A stretch of 55,364 nucleotides of DNA from Martinezella calliandrae (GTDB lineage: Bacteria; Pseudomonadota; Alphaproteobacteria; Rhizobiales; Rhizobiaceae): assembly GCF_030272695.1 (NCBI RefSeq), contig NZ_JARFYN010000047.1, positions 1 through 55,364 on the forward strand, in the 5' to 3' direction. Both the position numbers and the translations under genes were made by a program. The notes beneath the pieces were generated by a model. The model did no database searches and was not told the DNA's origin. It saw nothing but the letters and a program-made list of their open reading frames with translations. Shown in pieces: positions 1 to 7,926 of the stretch; the stretch's first letter is position 1, and every line of letters starts with the position of its first letter.

Positions 1-264
1 TCGATTGGCTGAGTTCCAATGAGACGAAGATTGCGCCAAGATCAGTCCGGATAGTGGTCCGCGCTTCGGATCGGTGAGCTGCAACGGGCATGCTTGCCTA
101 CAAGGTAGGGTGTTTGTGGGTTAAGCAACCTCACCTTGCCACGGCTCTGATTGCTATCCACCCTCCTCATAGGATCTACATAAGGTCGCAAAACTCGGGT
201 AGAGGCTTCATATACCTCCAGTCGACCAAGCATTCCGAACGCAACGTATGATCGTTAGTGCCGA
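1..264. other. left-edge region without a recognisable gene
   Basis: Short open frames exist on the minus strand here, but none has a ribosome-binding site or a sequence that I recognise. Composition is more AT-rich and irregular than in the nitrile hydratase operon to the right, which fits eroded accessory DNA. It could contain the end of a gene lying outside the window. Confidence 0.4.
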
Positions 265-456
265 CTACAAGAGCAGCCAGCCCCGCGAGTCTGCCGCCTT
301 TTTGATGTGCTCGCGCTGTTGCTCGCTGGCTTTGGATCCGATCTCAACCGACACGACCGTTGCTTTCGCGACAGTATCGAAGCCATCAAGCCGCAACGGA
401 TAAGCTCCGCCGTGAAACAACTTATCTTGGTCCAATGCGTAGCTGGGCACTAACAA
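265..456 (-). CDS. small hypothetical protein (63 aa, TTG start)
   Basis: I do not recognise the family. The frame starts at TTG 456, about 8 nt after a good GAGGAG ribosome-binding site, and begins 12 nt after the stop of the 107-residue frame at 469-792, so the two may form a small minus-strand operon. The product is mixed polar and hydrophobic, with no signal peptide or membrane segment, and a charged stretch (KASEQQREHIKKAADSRGW) near the C-terminus. It may equally be the remnant of a larger gene, since the region upstream contains a truncated reductase gene. Confidence 0.35.
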   Translation of the reverse strand: MLVPSYALDQDKLFHGGAYPLRLDGFDTVAKATVVSVEIGSKASEQQREHIKKAADSRGWLLL

Positions 457-468
457 TCGCGCCTCTCC

Positions 469-792
469 TCATGCCGGATTGCTCCGGGAAGATAAAATGC
501 GGCGAAGCCAGTGGTCAATTTCCGTATCGCTCCAGACAGTAATCCGCGCCTCATGGCCGTCGATGAACAGATCCACTTGCGGGTTACGGGCGATCGAGAA
601 TAGTCTGGTTTCGAGTCGCGCTTGAAGCCGTCCCAACCGCATTGCTTCACGGTGTAGTCGGTACCATTCCCACCAAAGCGATAGAGTTGGGTCTGGCGTC
701 GCTGTTGAAACTACAGGTGACGGTGCGGCAGAAGCCGTGATCTCTGTGGTCGCGCGTGCCCATAGAATGGACCCGTCGCAGCAGCCGCTCAC
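469..792 (-). CDS. hypothetical protein with helical core (107 aa)
   Basis: Unrecognised function. The C-terminal 75 residues have a regular amphipathic pattern (LWWEWYRLHREAMRLGRL onward) and read like a real small helical protein of the kind common on rhizobial accessory DNA. The first 30 residues are low-complexity Ser/Ala/Thr and may not be native. The GTG start at 792 overlaps the stop codon of the truncated reductase stump at 789-929 (GTGA), so the current 5' end may be a rearrangement junction rather than the original start. Confidence 0.45.
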   Translation of the reverse strand: MSGCCDGSILWARATTEITASAAPSPVVSTATPDPTLSLWWEWYRLHREAMRLGRLQARLETRLFSIARNPQVDLFIDGHEARITVWSDTEIDHWLRRILSSRSNPA

Positions 793-929
793 TTTCTAAA
801 GGTCAACTGTTTTACGAGCAGCCGACCGTGATTGCGGGCAAGGCCGGTGACCCTGTGACCGTCTTTGCGTAATCGGGCCGCGATTGCTGAGCCAATGAAA
901 CCAGTTGCGCCGAGAATCAAAATCTTCAT
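789..929 (-). pseudogene. N-terminal stump of an NAD(P)-binding SDR/epimerase-type protein
   Basis: The frame from ATG 929 encodes 46 residues that open with a classical Rossmann motif (MKILILGATGFIGSAIAARL) followed by KDGHRVTGLARN. This is the beta1-alphaA-beta2 start of an extended or atypical short-chain dehydrogenase. Family members are normally about 200-330 residues, so everything after the second beta strand is missing and the frame ends at TGA 789-791. The remaining residues (HGRLLVKQLTFRK) do not look like the family. It is most likely a gene cut by deletion and joined to the downstream hypothetical gene, and is not expected to be functional. Confidence 0.7.
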
Positions 930-1064
930 GGTGGCAGACTAGCCAAATGCACGAATAAAAGGAGGGGTTGCGGCATTTCATTGCGGTTGTTGTCGGCAAA
1001 GAAGGCGCTTGGCGGCAGTGGGGCAAAGGCTTAGGTTTGAGGCTCATTCGACGGGAGATTCATC

Positions 1065-1694
1065 ATGCACGATCATGACGACCACCATCACCATGATCAT
1101 GACAACCACTATTCCGATATGCAGGCGCGCGTGAAAGCGCTGGAGACGTTGTTGACGCAAAAGGGTCTGATCGATCCGGCTGCGATCGATGTCATTGTCG
1201 AGACCTATGAGAGCAAGGTCGGGCCGCGCAACGGCGCGCAGGTGGTGGCGAAAGCCTGGAGCGATCCGAAATTTGCCGATTGGCTGAAACGTGATGCCAC
1301 AGCGGCGATTGCCAGCCTCGGCTTCACCGGCCGGCAGGGCGAGCATATGCGGGCGGTGTTCAATACGTCGCAAACGCATAATCTGGTCGTGTGCACGCTT
1401 TGCTCCTGCTATCCTTGGTCGGTGCTCGGCCTGCCGCCGGTCTGGTATAAGGCGCCGGCCTATCGTTCCCGCGCCGTCATCGATCCGCGCGGCGTGTTGG
1501 CCGAATTCGGTCTGACGCTGCCGGAGGGCAAGAATATTCGAGTCTGGGATTCGACGGCGGAGCTGCGTTATCTCGTCATCCCGGAACGTCCGGCTGGAAC
1601 GGAAGGCATGAGCGAGGCAGCCCTGGCCGATCTCGTCAGCCGCGATGCCATGATCGGCACGGCGATCGCCAAGGCTCCGGAGGTTTCGATATGA
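1065..1694 (+). CDS. nthA: nitrile hydratase alpha subunit, cobalt type
   Basis: Catalytic subunit of nitrile hydratase, which hydrates organic nitriles to amides in the cytoplasm as an alpha-beta heterodimer or higher oligomer. The metal-claw motif VCTLCSCYPW lies at residues 109-118. Cys110, Cys113, Ser114 and Cys115 match the metal ligands, two of which are post-translationally oxidised in known enzymes. Thr after the first Cys (CTLCSC) marks the Co(III) type; iron enzymes have CSLCSC. Length (209 aa) is normal. Unusually, residues 1-15 are almost only His and Asp, which could bind metal. The stop overlaps the beta-subunit start (ATGA). No amidase gene lies alongside, so the fate of the amide product is not explained here. 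Confidence 0.96.
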   Translation: MHDHDDHHHHDHDNHYSDMQARVKALETLLTQKGLIDPAAIDVIVETYESKVGPRNGAQVVAKAWSDPKFADWLKRDATAAIASLGFTGRQGEHMRAVFNTSQTHNLVVCTLCSCYPWSVLGLPPVWYKAPAYRSRAVIDPRGVLAEFGLTLPEGKNIRVWDSTAELRYLVIPERPAGTEGMSEAALADLVSRDAMIGTAIAKAPEVSI

Positions 1695-2350
1695 ACGGTC
1701 CTCACGATCTTGGCGGGCAGATGGGTTTCGGTCCGGTGGCCCCGGAGCCGAATGAACCGATCTTCCATGCGCAATGGGAGAAGCGCGCGCTCGGCATCAC
1801 ACTCTCCTGCGGCGCGTTCGGCGCCTGGAGCATCGATGAAAGCCGACACGCGCGCGAAAATATCCCTCCGGCAGAATATCTTGCCGCCAGCTATTACGAG
1901 ATCTGGACACGCGGGCTTGAGATGCTGCTGGAACGGCATGGTTTTGCGACGCACGAGGAGCTGCGATCCGGCCATTCGCTCCGGCAAGGAGCCGTGCCGA
2001 AGCGCGTCCTGAAGGCCGATATGGTCGCCGGCGCTCTTGCCAAGGGCGGCCCCTGCGATCGACCGGTCGTTGCGGCGCCGCTTTTTGCAGCCGGTGATCG
2101 CGTGCGGACGAAGAATATCAATCCGACAGGGCATACCCGTTTGCCTCGCTACGCGCGAGCCAAGACCGGCGTGGTCGAAGCCGTGCAGGGCTCGTTCGTC
2201 TTCCCCGATGACAACGCGCACGGCAAAGGCGAGAACCCGCAATGGATCTATACGGTCGTCTTCGACGCAGCGGAGATCTGGGGCGAGGGCGCGGATCCCG
2301 CGCTGACCGTCTCCATCGATGCCTGGGAGAGCTATCTTGAGCGCCTCTGA
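1691..2350 (+). CDS. nthB: nitrile hydratase beta subunit
   Basis: Structural partner of the alpha subunit, forming the substrate channel and supplying residues that hold the metal-site cysteines. The product (219 aa) has the family N-terminus (MNGPHDLGGQMGFGPV) and the C-terminal SH3-like barrel: GDRVRTKNINPTGHTRLPRY, then the GVVEAVQG and YTVVFDAAEIWG segments. The start codon overlaps the alpha stop, implying translational coupling and balanced stoichiometry. The length is at the typical size for the family. Confidence 0.96.
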   Translation: MNGPHDLGGQMGFGPVAPEPNEPIFHAQWEKRALGITLSCGAFGAWSIDESRHARENIPPAEYLAASYYEIWTRGLEMLLERHGFATHEELRSGHSLRQGAVPKRVLKADMVAGALAKGGPCDRPVVAAPLFAAGDRVRTKNINPTGHTRLPRYARAKTGVVEAVQGSFVFPDDNAHGKGENPQWIYTVVFDAAEIWGEGADPALTVSIDAWESYLERL

Positions 2351-2714
2351 GACGGTGTCGTCGCTTTCGCAATCGCCGCTGCTGCCGAAATCCGCCGATG
2401 GGGAGCCGGTCTTCCCCGAGCCCTGGGCAGCTGAAGCTTTTGCGATCACTGTGCATCTGCACGAAAAGGGCTTGTTCAGTTGGAGCGAATGGGCAGAGCA
2501 GCTTTCTGCCGAATTGCACAGGCCTGGCCGGGCCGAAGACGGCAGTGATTATTTCGACTGCTGGGTGGCGGCACTTTCCGGCCTGCTGATCAGCCGCGGT
2601 GTCGCCGATGCCGGCATGATACTCGATCTACAAAAGAGCTGGCAGCGCGCCGCGGAAGCAACGCCGCACGGCAAGCCGATCTTGCTGGAGAATGACCCGG
2701 AGCGCTGGCACTGA
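2337..2714 (+). CDS. nitrile hydratase accessory/activator protein
   Basis: Small partner protein (about 125 aa) of the P14K/NhlE-like activator family, which resembles the N-terminal half of the beta subunit and delivers cobalt to the alpha subunit in described Co-type systems. Visible family features are the PVFPEPWAAEAFAITVHLHE segment and a WAEQL/SDYFDCWVAAL helix region. Position directly after the beta gene, overlapping its end, is the standard operon order. I chose TTG 2337 because it is preceded by GGGAGAG at good spacing; an in-frame ATG at 2319 would add six residues but has no ribosome-binding site. No separate cobalt permease is present next to it. Confidence 0.85.
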   Translation: MSASETVSSLSQSPLLPKSADGEPVFPEPWAAEAFAITVHLHEKGLFSWSEWAEQLSAELHRPGRAEDGSDYFDCWVAALSGLLISRGVADAGMILDLQKSWQRAAEATPHGKPILLENDPERWH

Positions 2715-2723
2715 GCGGTTCTA

Positions 2724-2832
2724 ACTAAAGCATGTCGCGCAAAACTGTGCAGCGGTTTTGCGACAACGACATCAGCATACCAAGGACCTAAAGCGCAAGG
2801 AGCCAATCCGAAGGATCGCCACGCGCTTTAGG
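2724..2832. repeat. rhizobial-type palindromic intergenic repeat
   Basis: The segment opens with TAAAGCATGTCGCGCAAAA and contains GCAGCGGTTTTGCGACAACG, with complementary TTTTGCGAC/GTCGCGCAAAA arms. Its outer ends are CTAAAGCGC and GCGCTTTAG. This AAAGCATGTCGCGCAAAA...GCGGTTTTGCG pattern is one I associate with short repeats scattered between rhizobial genes. It sits between the convergent nitrile hydratase operon and the anti-sigma gene and reaches just into the latter's stop codon, so it could also terminate transcription. Confidence 0.6.
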
Positions 2833-3625
2833 AAGAGAACTGCTTATAGCATTCGTCGGCCACTTGCCTCAGCATGTCGCGTGAGATCTCGCCGGTGACC
2901 GCGTAGCCGAGACGGCCGTCGATCCAGTAGAAGGTTTCGACCGAACCGGCGCTGGCGAAGCGGAAGCTCGTCGTGGTGTTTTCCTTGTTGGTGCCAACGA
3001 GCACGGTCAGGCGCTGTCCGGCCGCATTCTCATACATAAAGAGCGCGCCCGGTGTGCCGTTGATCGGCAGCAGCCGGCCGCCGACGAGCTGGAAACCGAG
3101 CCTCTGCAAGCTCGGCACCTTGAGTTCGGCGACATTCATGCGCTTGCCGAGCCAGGTGGCGAGATGTGCCTCCTGATCCGCACCGACCTCGACAGGATGG
3201 CGGACATCGCTGGCATAGACGGTGAAGGCCGATTGCGCCTGCCGCGGCAGGGCTTCGATGCCGGTCAGGCGAAGTTCAGGCTGCATCAGAAGGGGCGGGC
3301 CGAAATGGCCGACGGCGGCGCCTACCAGGAAGATAGCCAGGGATGCTGCGGCCGTCGACAGCCACAAAAGCCGACGCGACGTTGCGGCCGGCACCGGCGC
3401 AGCGATGGGCATTACCAGGTCGCGGTCGCCTTCCCTCGAGGTTTCGTATGGCGCAAACATTTCCCTGATGCTGGCATTTTGCGCCTGCCAGGCCGCGACC
3501 ATATTCGCTTGCTCTGGATTTTCGGCAAGCCAGGCCTCGACCCGGGCGCGTTCGTCCGGCGGCAGCAGCCCGTCGGCAAAGGCGTTGAGATCCGCTTCGG
3601 TCACGGTCGGGTTCGTTTCGTTCAT
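2828..3625 (-). CDS. transmembrane anti-sigma factor
   Basis: Predicted inner-membrane anti-sigma factor (265 aa). The N-terminal 60 residues form the cytoplasmic helical sigma-binding type domain (TEADLNAFADGLLPPDERAR then an alpha-helical AWLAENPEQANMVAAWQAQN). A single membrane segment follows at about residues 87-108, and the C-terminal 155 residues would face the periplasm. The HxxxCxxC zinc motif of ZAS anti-sigma factors is absent. The gene overlaps the upstream ECF sigma gene by ATGA, the normal arrangement for a cognate pair, so it presumably holds that sigma factor inactive until an envelope signal arrives. The signal is unknown. Confidence 0.85.
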   Translation of the reverse strand: MNETNPTVTEADLNAFADGLLPPDERARVEAWLAENPEQANMVAAWQAQNASIREMFAPYETSREGDRDLVMPIAAPVPAATSRRLLWLSTAAASLAIFLVGAAVGHFGPPLLMQPELRLTGIEALPRQAQSAFTVYASDVRHPVEVGADQEAHLATWLGKRMNVAELKVPSLQRLGFQLVGGRLLPINGTPGALFMYENAAGQRLTVLVGTNKENTTTSFRFASAGSVETFYWIDGRLGYAVTGEISRDMLRQVADECYKQFSS

Positions 3626-4176
3626 TTCGGTCTCCGAAGCCTAATGACGTTATCGGCATTCATCAGGCTGGTCATTTTCCGGCGCGCTCGCGACAGGCGC
3701 GACATGACGGTGCCGACAGGAATATCCAGCGTCGTGGCGACGTCCTGATAGCTGTAGCCCTCGACCACGACCAGCATCAGCACGGCGCGGTAATCCTCCC
3801 CAAGGCTGTCCAGCGCCGCTTCCAATTGCGAGCGTTCCAAAGGATCGTCGTTGCTCTCGGCCGCCGGCAGATCGGTGCTGTCGTCAAGATCGACAAAGTT
3901 GCGGCCACCTTGCTGGCGCAGACCGTTTCGGTAGAGATTGGTCATGATGGTAAGCACCCAGCCACGCAGGTTCAGTCCACGCCACTGACCACGCCGCGCC
4001 AGCACCTTTTCCACGCAATCGTGAAGAAGGTCTTCGCCATCGGCATCGGAGCGAGTGAGGCTGCGCGAATAGCGCCTCAGAGAGGGAAGGAGCGCCAGCA
4101 CCTCGGCCTCGAAGCTGTCGGGCGCGGGGGAGGTTTCCCCCGCATCCCGGTTGGTCCGATCAGGGCCGTGCGGCAT
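3622..4176 (-). CDS. ECF-family RNA polymerase sigma factor
   Basis: Extracytoplasmic-function sigma factor of about 184 aa. Region 2 covers the first part (LPSLRRYSRSLTRSDADGEDLLHDCVEKVLARR, with the usual WVLTIMTNLYRN after it). Region 4 is at the C-terminus (GYSYQDVATTLDIPVGTVMSRLSRARRKM), a helix-turn-helix for -35 recognition. The start ATG 4176 lies 17 nt inside the end of the COG4315 gene; further upstream in-frame ATGs would lie deeper in that gene and give a non-family extension. Overlaps at both ends show a three-gene operon: secreted protein, sigma factor, anti-sigma factor. Such factors usually transcribe their own operon, but I could not identify a promoter motif with confidence. 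Confidence 0.92.
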   Translation of the reverse strand: MPHGPDRTNRDAGETSPAPDSFEAEVLALLPSLRRYSRSLTRSDADGEDLLHDCVEKVLARRGQWRGLNLRGWVLTIMTNLYRNGLRQQGGRNFVDLDDSTDLPAAESNDDPLERSQLEAALDSLGEDYRAVLMLVVVEGYSYQDVATTLDIPVGTVMSRLSRARRKMTSLMNADNVIRLRRPK

Positions 4177-4537
4177 CCCAGACGCCCTTAAAGCCATCGC
4201 CGGCAACGTCGCCTGCCTTGGCATCCTTGATAAAGAAATAGAGCGGCATGCCGTCCTTTGCCCATTGTTTCTTCCCGTCCTTGCGGGTGATGATTGAATA
4301 TGCGTCTTCCGCCTTGGCATTGCTATCGGCCATCAGCGGGGGCCATGCCTTGGCGCAATCGTCGTTGCAATTGGAGGTATCCTTCCTGTCGTTCTTGAAG
4401 GTGTAGAGCGTCATGCCGTTTTCGCCGGTGAGAACCTTGCCCTTGGCGCTTTCAGCGGTCTTTACCGGGGCGGCAAAGACCGATGTCGCAGCAGCCGACG
4501 CCATGATCAGGATCGGCAAAAATTTTGCGGCTTTCAT
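4160..4537 (-). CDS. secreted COG4315-type protein with repeated YxFxxD motif
   Basis: Exported protein of about 125 aa. Residues 1-22 form a Sec signal peptide ending VFA-AP. The mature part carries two copies of the family motif, LYTFKND and LYFFIKD, plus CNDDCAKAWPP with two cysteines. These are hallmarks of the 'conserved Yx(F/W)xxD' lipoprotein-like family (COG4315), whose biochemical role is not established. No lipobox cysteine is visible, so it is probably a soluble periplasmic form. ATG 4537 was chosen because GAGGAG precedes it by about 7 nt and it begins the signal peptide. It is the first gene of the sigma/anti-sigma operon. Confidence 0.88.
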   Translation of the reverse strand: MKAAKFLPILIMASAAATSVFAAPVKTAESAKGKVLTGENGMTLYTFKNDRKDTSNCNDDCAKAWPPLMADSNAKAEDAYSIITRKDGKKQWAKDGMPLYFFIKDAKAGDVAGDGFKGVWDAARP

Positions 4538-4690
4538 GATTTTTCTCCTCGAAGTGGTAGACACAAATGGTCCAGGCCCCACGTTTTTGCGTTGCCGGAG
4601 ATGAGACACGGATTGCCTCGATTTTATTCCCGATAAATCCCGTTTTTTTTACCGCTTGCTTCTGCCGGCCGAATCCTGCCAAGTCGCCCC

Positions 4691-5818
4691 ATGCAATTTG
4701 CGCCGCAACAAGACGAAGCGCTCAAGGCCGTTGCCAACTGGCTGAAAGAGGGACGCTCGCCGCTGTTCCGCCTGTTCGGCTATGCCGGTACGGGCAAGAC
4801 AACGCTTGCGCGGCATTTTGCCGAGCATGTCGATGGCGATGTGCTGTTTGCCGCCTTCACCGGCAAGGCGGCGCAGGTGCTGCGCTCGCGAGGCGCCAGC
4901 AATGCCAAGACCATCCATTCCCTGATCTATCGGCCGCGCGGCGAGGAGGCTGTCGAGGACGAAGAGACCGGCAAGACATCGATCGCGCCGATGTTTGCCA
5001 TCAACAGGCAGAGTCCGGTCGCCAAGGCGGCGCTGATCATCGTCGACGAATGTTCGATGGTGGATGAAGCGCTTGGCAAGGACCTGATGAGCTTCGGTAC
5101 ACCGATCCTCGTGCTCGGCGATCCCGGTCAGTTGCCGCCGGTCTCAGGCGGCGGTTTCTTCACCAACGAGGAGCCGGATTATCTGTTGACGGATATTCAT
5201 CGCCAGGCACGAGACAATCCGATCATTCAGCTCGCGATGCTTGTGCGTGAGGGCAAGGACATCATACACGGCGATTACGGCACGGCGCAGGTGATTTCGA
5301 AGAACGAGGTCACACAGCCGCTGGTGCTGGAGGCCGACCAAGTGCTGGTCGGCACCAACCGCACCCGGCGACGTTACAATCAGCGTCTGCGCGAGCTCAA
5401 AGGGTTTACGACCGAATATCCGCAATCCGGCGATAAGCTGGTCTGCCTACGCAACGATCCGGCCAAGGGCTTACTCAATGGCTCGCTCTGGCAGGTGATG
5501 ACCTCTTCCAGGGAGACCACCAAGCCTGGCATCAATCTGCTCGTACGGCCGGAAGATGACGACATGGATCGGGGTGCGGCGAAGATCAAGCTTTTGAAGC
5601 AGGCCTTCGAGGATGTCGAGGGCGAAATCCCCTGGCAGACACGCAAGCGCTACGATGAATTCGATTATGGCTATGCGCTGACCGTGCATAAGGCGCAGGG
5701 TTCGCAGTGGAACAATGTAGTGCTGTTCGATGAAAGCTGGGCGTTCCGCGACACCCGCGAGCGCTGGCTCTATACGGCGATCACGCGCGCGGCCGAGAGG
5801 CTGACGATCGTCCGCTAA
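4691..5818 (+). CDS. ATP-dependent RecD-like DNA helicase
   Basis: Superfamily 1 DNA helicase (375 aa), ATP-dependent and 5'-3' by analogy with RecD. Walker A is GYAGTGKTT at residues 30-38, Walker B IIVDECSM around 117-123, a GDPGQLPPV motif III follows, and the C-terminal UvrD_C-2 segment has VHKAQGSQW at about 332-340 and YTAITRA near the end. The size fits the short stand-alone RecD2/COG0507 proteins without the long N-terminal domain; no RecB/RecC partners are present. Likely a general repair or plasmid-maintenance helicase. It stands alone between the divergent COG4315 operon and a minus-strand MerR gene. Confidence 0.9.
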   Translation: MQFAPQQDEALKAVANWLKEGRSPLFRLFGYAGTGKTTLARHFAEHVDGDVLFAAFTGKAAQVLRSRGASNAKTIHSLIYRPRGEEAVEDEETGKTSIAPMFAINRQSPVAKAALIIVDECSMVDEALGKDLMSFGTPILVLGDPGQLPPVSGGGFFTNEEPDYLLTDIHRQARDNPIIQLAMLVREGKDIIHGDYGTAQVISKNEVTQPLVLEADQVLVGTNRTRRRYNQRLRELKGFTTEYPQSGDKLVCLRNDPAKGLLNGSLWQVMTSSRETTKPGINLLVRPEDDDMDRGAAKIKLLKQAFEDVEGEIPWQTRKRYDEFDYGYALTVHKAQGSQWNNVVLFDESWAFRDTRERWLYTAITRAAERLTIVR

Positions 5819-5889
5819 AAGTCTTTCACTTTTTTATGGTCGATGGGGATGGTTGTTGCGCCGCGCAATAGGCGATGCAGCTGTCGAGA

Positions 5890-6384
5890 TCAGAAATCGT
5901 CGCCGTGGGTCTCGGGAGGCTCGGCGGTGTTGGCATAGTCGAGGAGATCGGCGACTTTCTGCATCTGCCGGTTTAAGGCCGACATTTCAACAATGAGTTC
6001 GCGTTTGCGGTGGTTGAGGGCAGTGCGGAAGACGATCTCGGCATGGTTAGGCGTTTCCGCCTCATCGAGCTTTTCCATGACGTCCTGGATCACGGCGATC
6101 GACATGCCGGTTTCGCGGCAGACGGTGATGACCGCCATGCGCAGCACATCGTCGGTGCCGTAGATTCGCATGAGCCCATGGCGATCGGCCGAGATCAGCC
6201 GCTTTTCCTCGTAGAAGTGCAGTGTCCTGTGGGTGACGCCGAAAGCGCTTGCCATATCCGCAATGGCGACCGCCCCTTCCGGCAGGTTGGAAGGAAGTGC
6301 TGACTCCGGCAGGAACCGGTACTTGGCGTGCGCCTCCGATATAAGATTGGCGGAAGCAAACGGACGTTTGGAACCGTCAGACAT
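5890..6384 (-). CDS. MerR-family transcriptional regulator
   Basis: About 164 aa. A winged helix-turn-helix of the MerR type begins near residue 40 (IADMASAFGVTHRTLHFYEE, then KRLISADR...GLMRIYGTDDVLRM) and is followed by a dimerisation coiled coil (ALNHRKRELIVEMSALNRQM). No cysteine pattern for metal binding is visible, so the effector is unknown. Start ATG 6384 follows GGAGGGACTT closely; an ATG 48 nt upstream lacks such a site. No obvious target gene lies next to it. Confidence 0.88.
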   Translation of the reverse strand: MSDGSKRPFASANLISEAHAKYRFLPESALPSNLPEGAVAIADMASAFGVTHRTLHFYEEKRLISADRHGLMRIYGTDDVLRMAVITVCRETGMSIAVIQDVMEKLDEAETPNHAEIVFRTALNHRKRELIVEMSALNRQMQKVADLLDYANTAEPPETHGDDF

Positions 6385-6821
6385 AAGTCCCTCCATAATT
6401 CTGTCCATCCCTTTTTTGTCCCGGCGCCCCACGCCGTGATTGAGTGTCTATTCGTTTTGTGTGGTTGAAGGAGGAGGCCGCTGCTACGCCCAACTCGTTT
6501 TCACAATGACGCGACCAACAAACGCAGATGTCGCCGATGAAAATTCTTAGGTTTCATAAGGACAAATTTACTTTGGGTGAGCTTGAGCTCCCTCGTTCCC
6601 CCGGGATGACCGAAATCGGGCACCCGACACAATGACGCTAACCGGTTTCGGCGAAATTATAAGTTGCCCGAAGGGCGTATCGTCGGTGGGATGGGGCGTT
6701 AAAAAGAGGGGAAGACCATCAATCTTTTGCATGAGTCGATGTTCGAATCTCGTTGGTCTTGCGGCGTGCAATCGCATAAAACGGAGGGTATTATCCTCTT
6801 TAAAAATCATGGATTTCGATC
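6385..6821. other. intergenic region between merR-type gene and pdxJ
   Basis: About 440 bases without a supported gene. An 80-codon minus-strand frame (6568-6810) has no ribosome-binding site or recognisable sequence and is probably chance. The region must carry the divergent promoters of the MerR gene and pdxJ. I see no riboswitch, strong palindrome or repeat in it. Confidence 0.5.
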
Positions 6822-7574
6822 ATGCCCGCCAAGCTCTCCGTGAACCTCAACGCCATCGCCATGCTGCGTAACCGGCGCGACCTTCCCTGGCCAAGTGTAA
6901 CCGGGCTCGGACGGATTGCTCTTGCCGCCGGCGCCAGCGGCCTGACGGTGCATCCGCGGCCCGATCAGCGGCACGTCCGCTTCTCCGATCTGCCCGCTAT
7001 CCGGGCGCTGATCGACGATGAGTTCCCGCAAGCAGAGTTCAATATCGAGGGTTATCCGACCGATGAGTTCTTCGACCTTTGCGCCGGCGTCGAACCGGAG
7101 CAGGTGACGCTGGTGCCCGACGATCCGTCGCAGGCGACCTCGGATCACGGTTGGGATTTCCGCAAGAACCGCAAACTGCTGGTCGACGTTGTTGAAAGGT
7201 ACAAGAAGATCGGCTGCCGCGTTTCGCTGTTTGCCGATGGCGACGGCGATGCCGATGCCGTGAAGATCGCCAAGGAGGTTGGAGCCGACCGCATCGAGCT
7301 TTATACCGGGCCTTACGGCGGCTGTTATGACGCGCCTGAGCGGGCCGCGGTCATTCTCGAAGCTTTGGGCAAGACGGCAGATGCTGCGCTCGCCAATGGA
7401 CTTGCGGTCAATGCCGGTCATGATCTGACAGTCGCCAACCTGCCGGCACTTATCAAGCGCATTCCGGCACTTGCAGAAACTTCAATCGGCCATGGCCTGA
7501 CCGCCGATGCGCTGGAATACGGGATGGCTGAGACTGTACGGCGCTTCCGCCGGGCTTGCGGGCAGGCGGTTTAA
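6822..7574 (+). CDS. pdxJ: pyridoxine 5'-phosphate synthase
   Basis: Condenses 1-deoxy-D-xylulose 5-phosphate with 3-amino-2-oxopropyl phosphate to give pyridoxine 5'-phosphate, the last ring-forming step of DXP-dependent vitamin B6 synthesis, in the cytoplasm. The 250-residue TIM barrel shows the family landmarks LSVNLNAIAMLRN at the N-terminus, GLTVHPRPDQRHV, the FNIEGYPT strand, QVTLVPDDP, and IGHGLTADALEYGM at the C-terminus. Length is normal. It is monocistronic here; the usual acpS neighbour of enterics is absent. Confidence 0.96.
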   Translation: MPAKLSVNLNAIAMLRNRRDLPWPSVTGLGRIALAAGASGLTVHPRPDQRHVRFSDLPAIRALIDDEFPQAEFNIEGYPTDEFFDLCAGVEPEQVTLVPDDPSQATSDHGWDFRKNRKLLVDVVERYKKIGCRVSLFADGDGDADAVKIAKEVGADRIELYTGPYGGCYDAPERAAVILEALGKTADAALANGLAVNAGHDLTVANLPALIKRIPALAETSIGHGLTADALEYGMAETVRRFRRACGQAV

Positions 7575-7926
7575 CAGGAAGGTTGGGCCGGTCAGGCAAG
7601 GCTGTCGTCGACGGAGATCAGGCCCAGCCCGTCACCCATCTTTCTGCGCGCTCGCCAGGGGAGGGACTGCAACCAGAACCGGTGTCATGCAATCGATGCC
7701 GTTAGCCGCAGCTGTGGCTTACTCAGTCGTCGGTCGCCGCGTTGTTGAGGATGCCCATGCCGATCACGGTGACCTCACCATCAGCAAGCTGCCGCACGCA
7801 CGCGAACCAAGACTGCACATGGCGACGAGTTTATAGAATTAGCGTGAAAGTTCCCTTTCCCGCCTGGCGGGAAAGGGCATGTTCGAAGGGGCGGCAAAGC
7901 AAGCCCTGCCTGACCATCTCAAAAAC
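7575..7926. other. intergenic region downstream of pdxJ
   Basis: About 350 bases between convergent genes. A 30-codon minus-strand frame ending near 7735 (VQSWFACVRQLADGEVTVIG...) has coding-like residues but no proper start or ribosome-binding site, and may be the remnant of a small gene. The strong hairpin at 7853-7877 is listed separately. Nothing else is recognisable. Confidence 0.45.
7853..7877. terminator. 11-bp perfect hairpin between convergent genes
   Basis: CCCTTTCCCGC (7853-7863) pairs perfectly with GCGGGAAAGGG (7867-7877) around a 3-nt loop. It lies between the convergent pdxJ and NmrA-type genes, where a bidirectional terminator is expected. There is no clear T-tract on either side, so it may instead be a short palindromic repeat. 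Confidence 0.5.

Noticed and set aside
1568..2449. 293-codon minus-strand open frame opposite the nitrile hydratase genes
   Set aside because: High-GC antisense shadow of well-identified genes; no family resemblance and no ribosome-binding site.
6568..6810. 80-codon minus-strand frame between MerR gene and pdxJ
   Set aside because: No ribosome-binding site or recognisable sequence; composition fits non-coding DNA.
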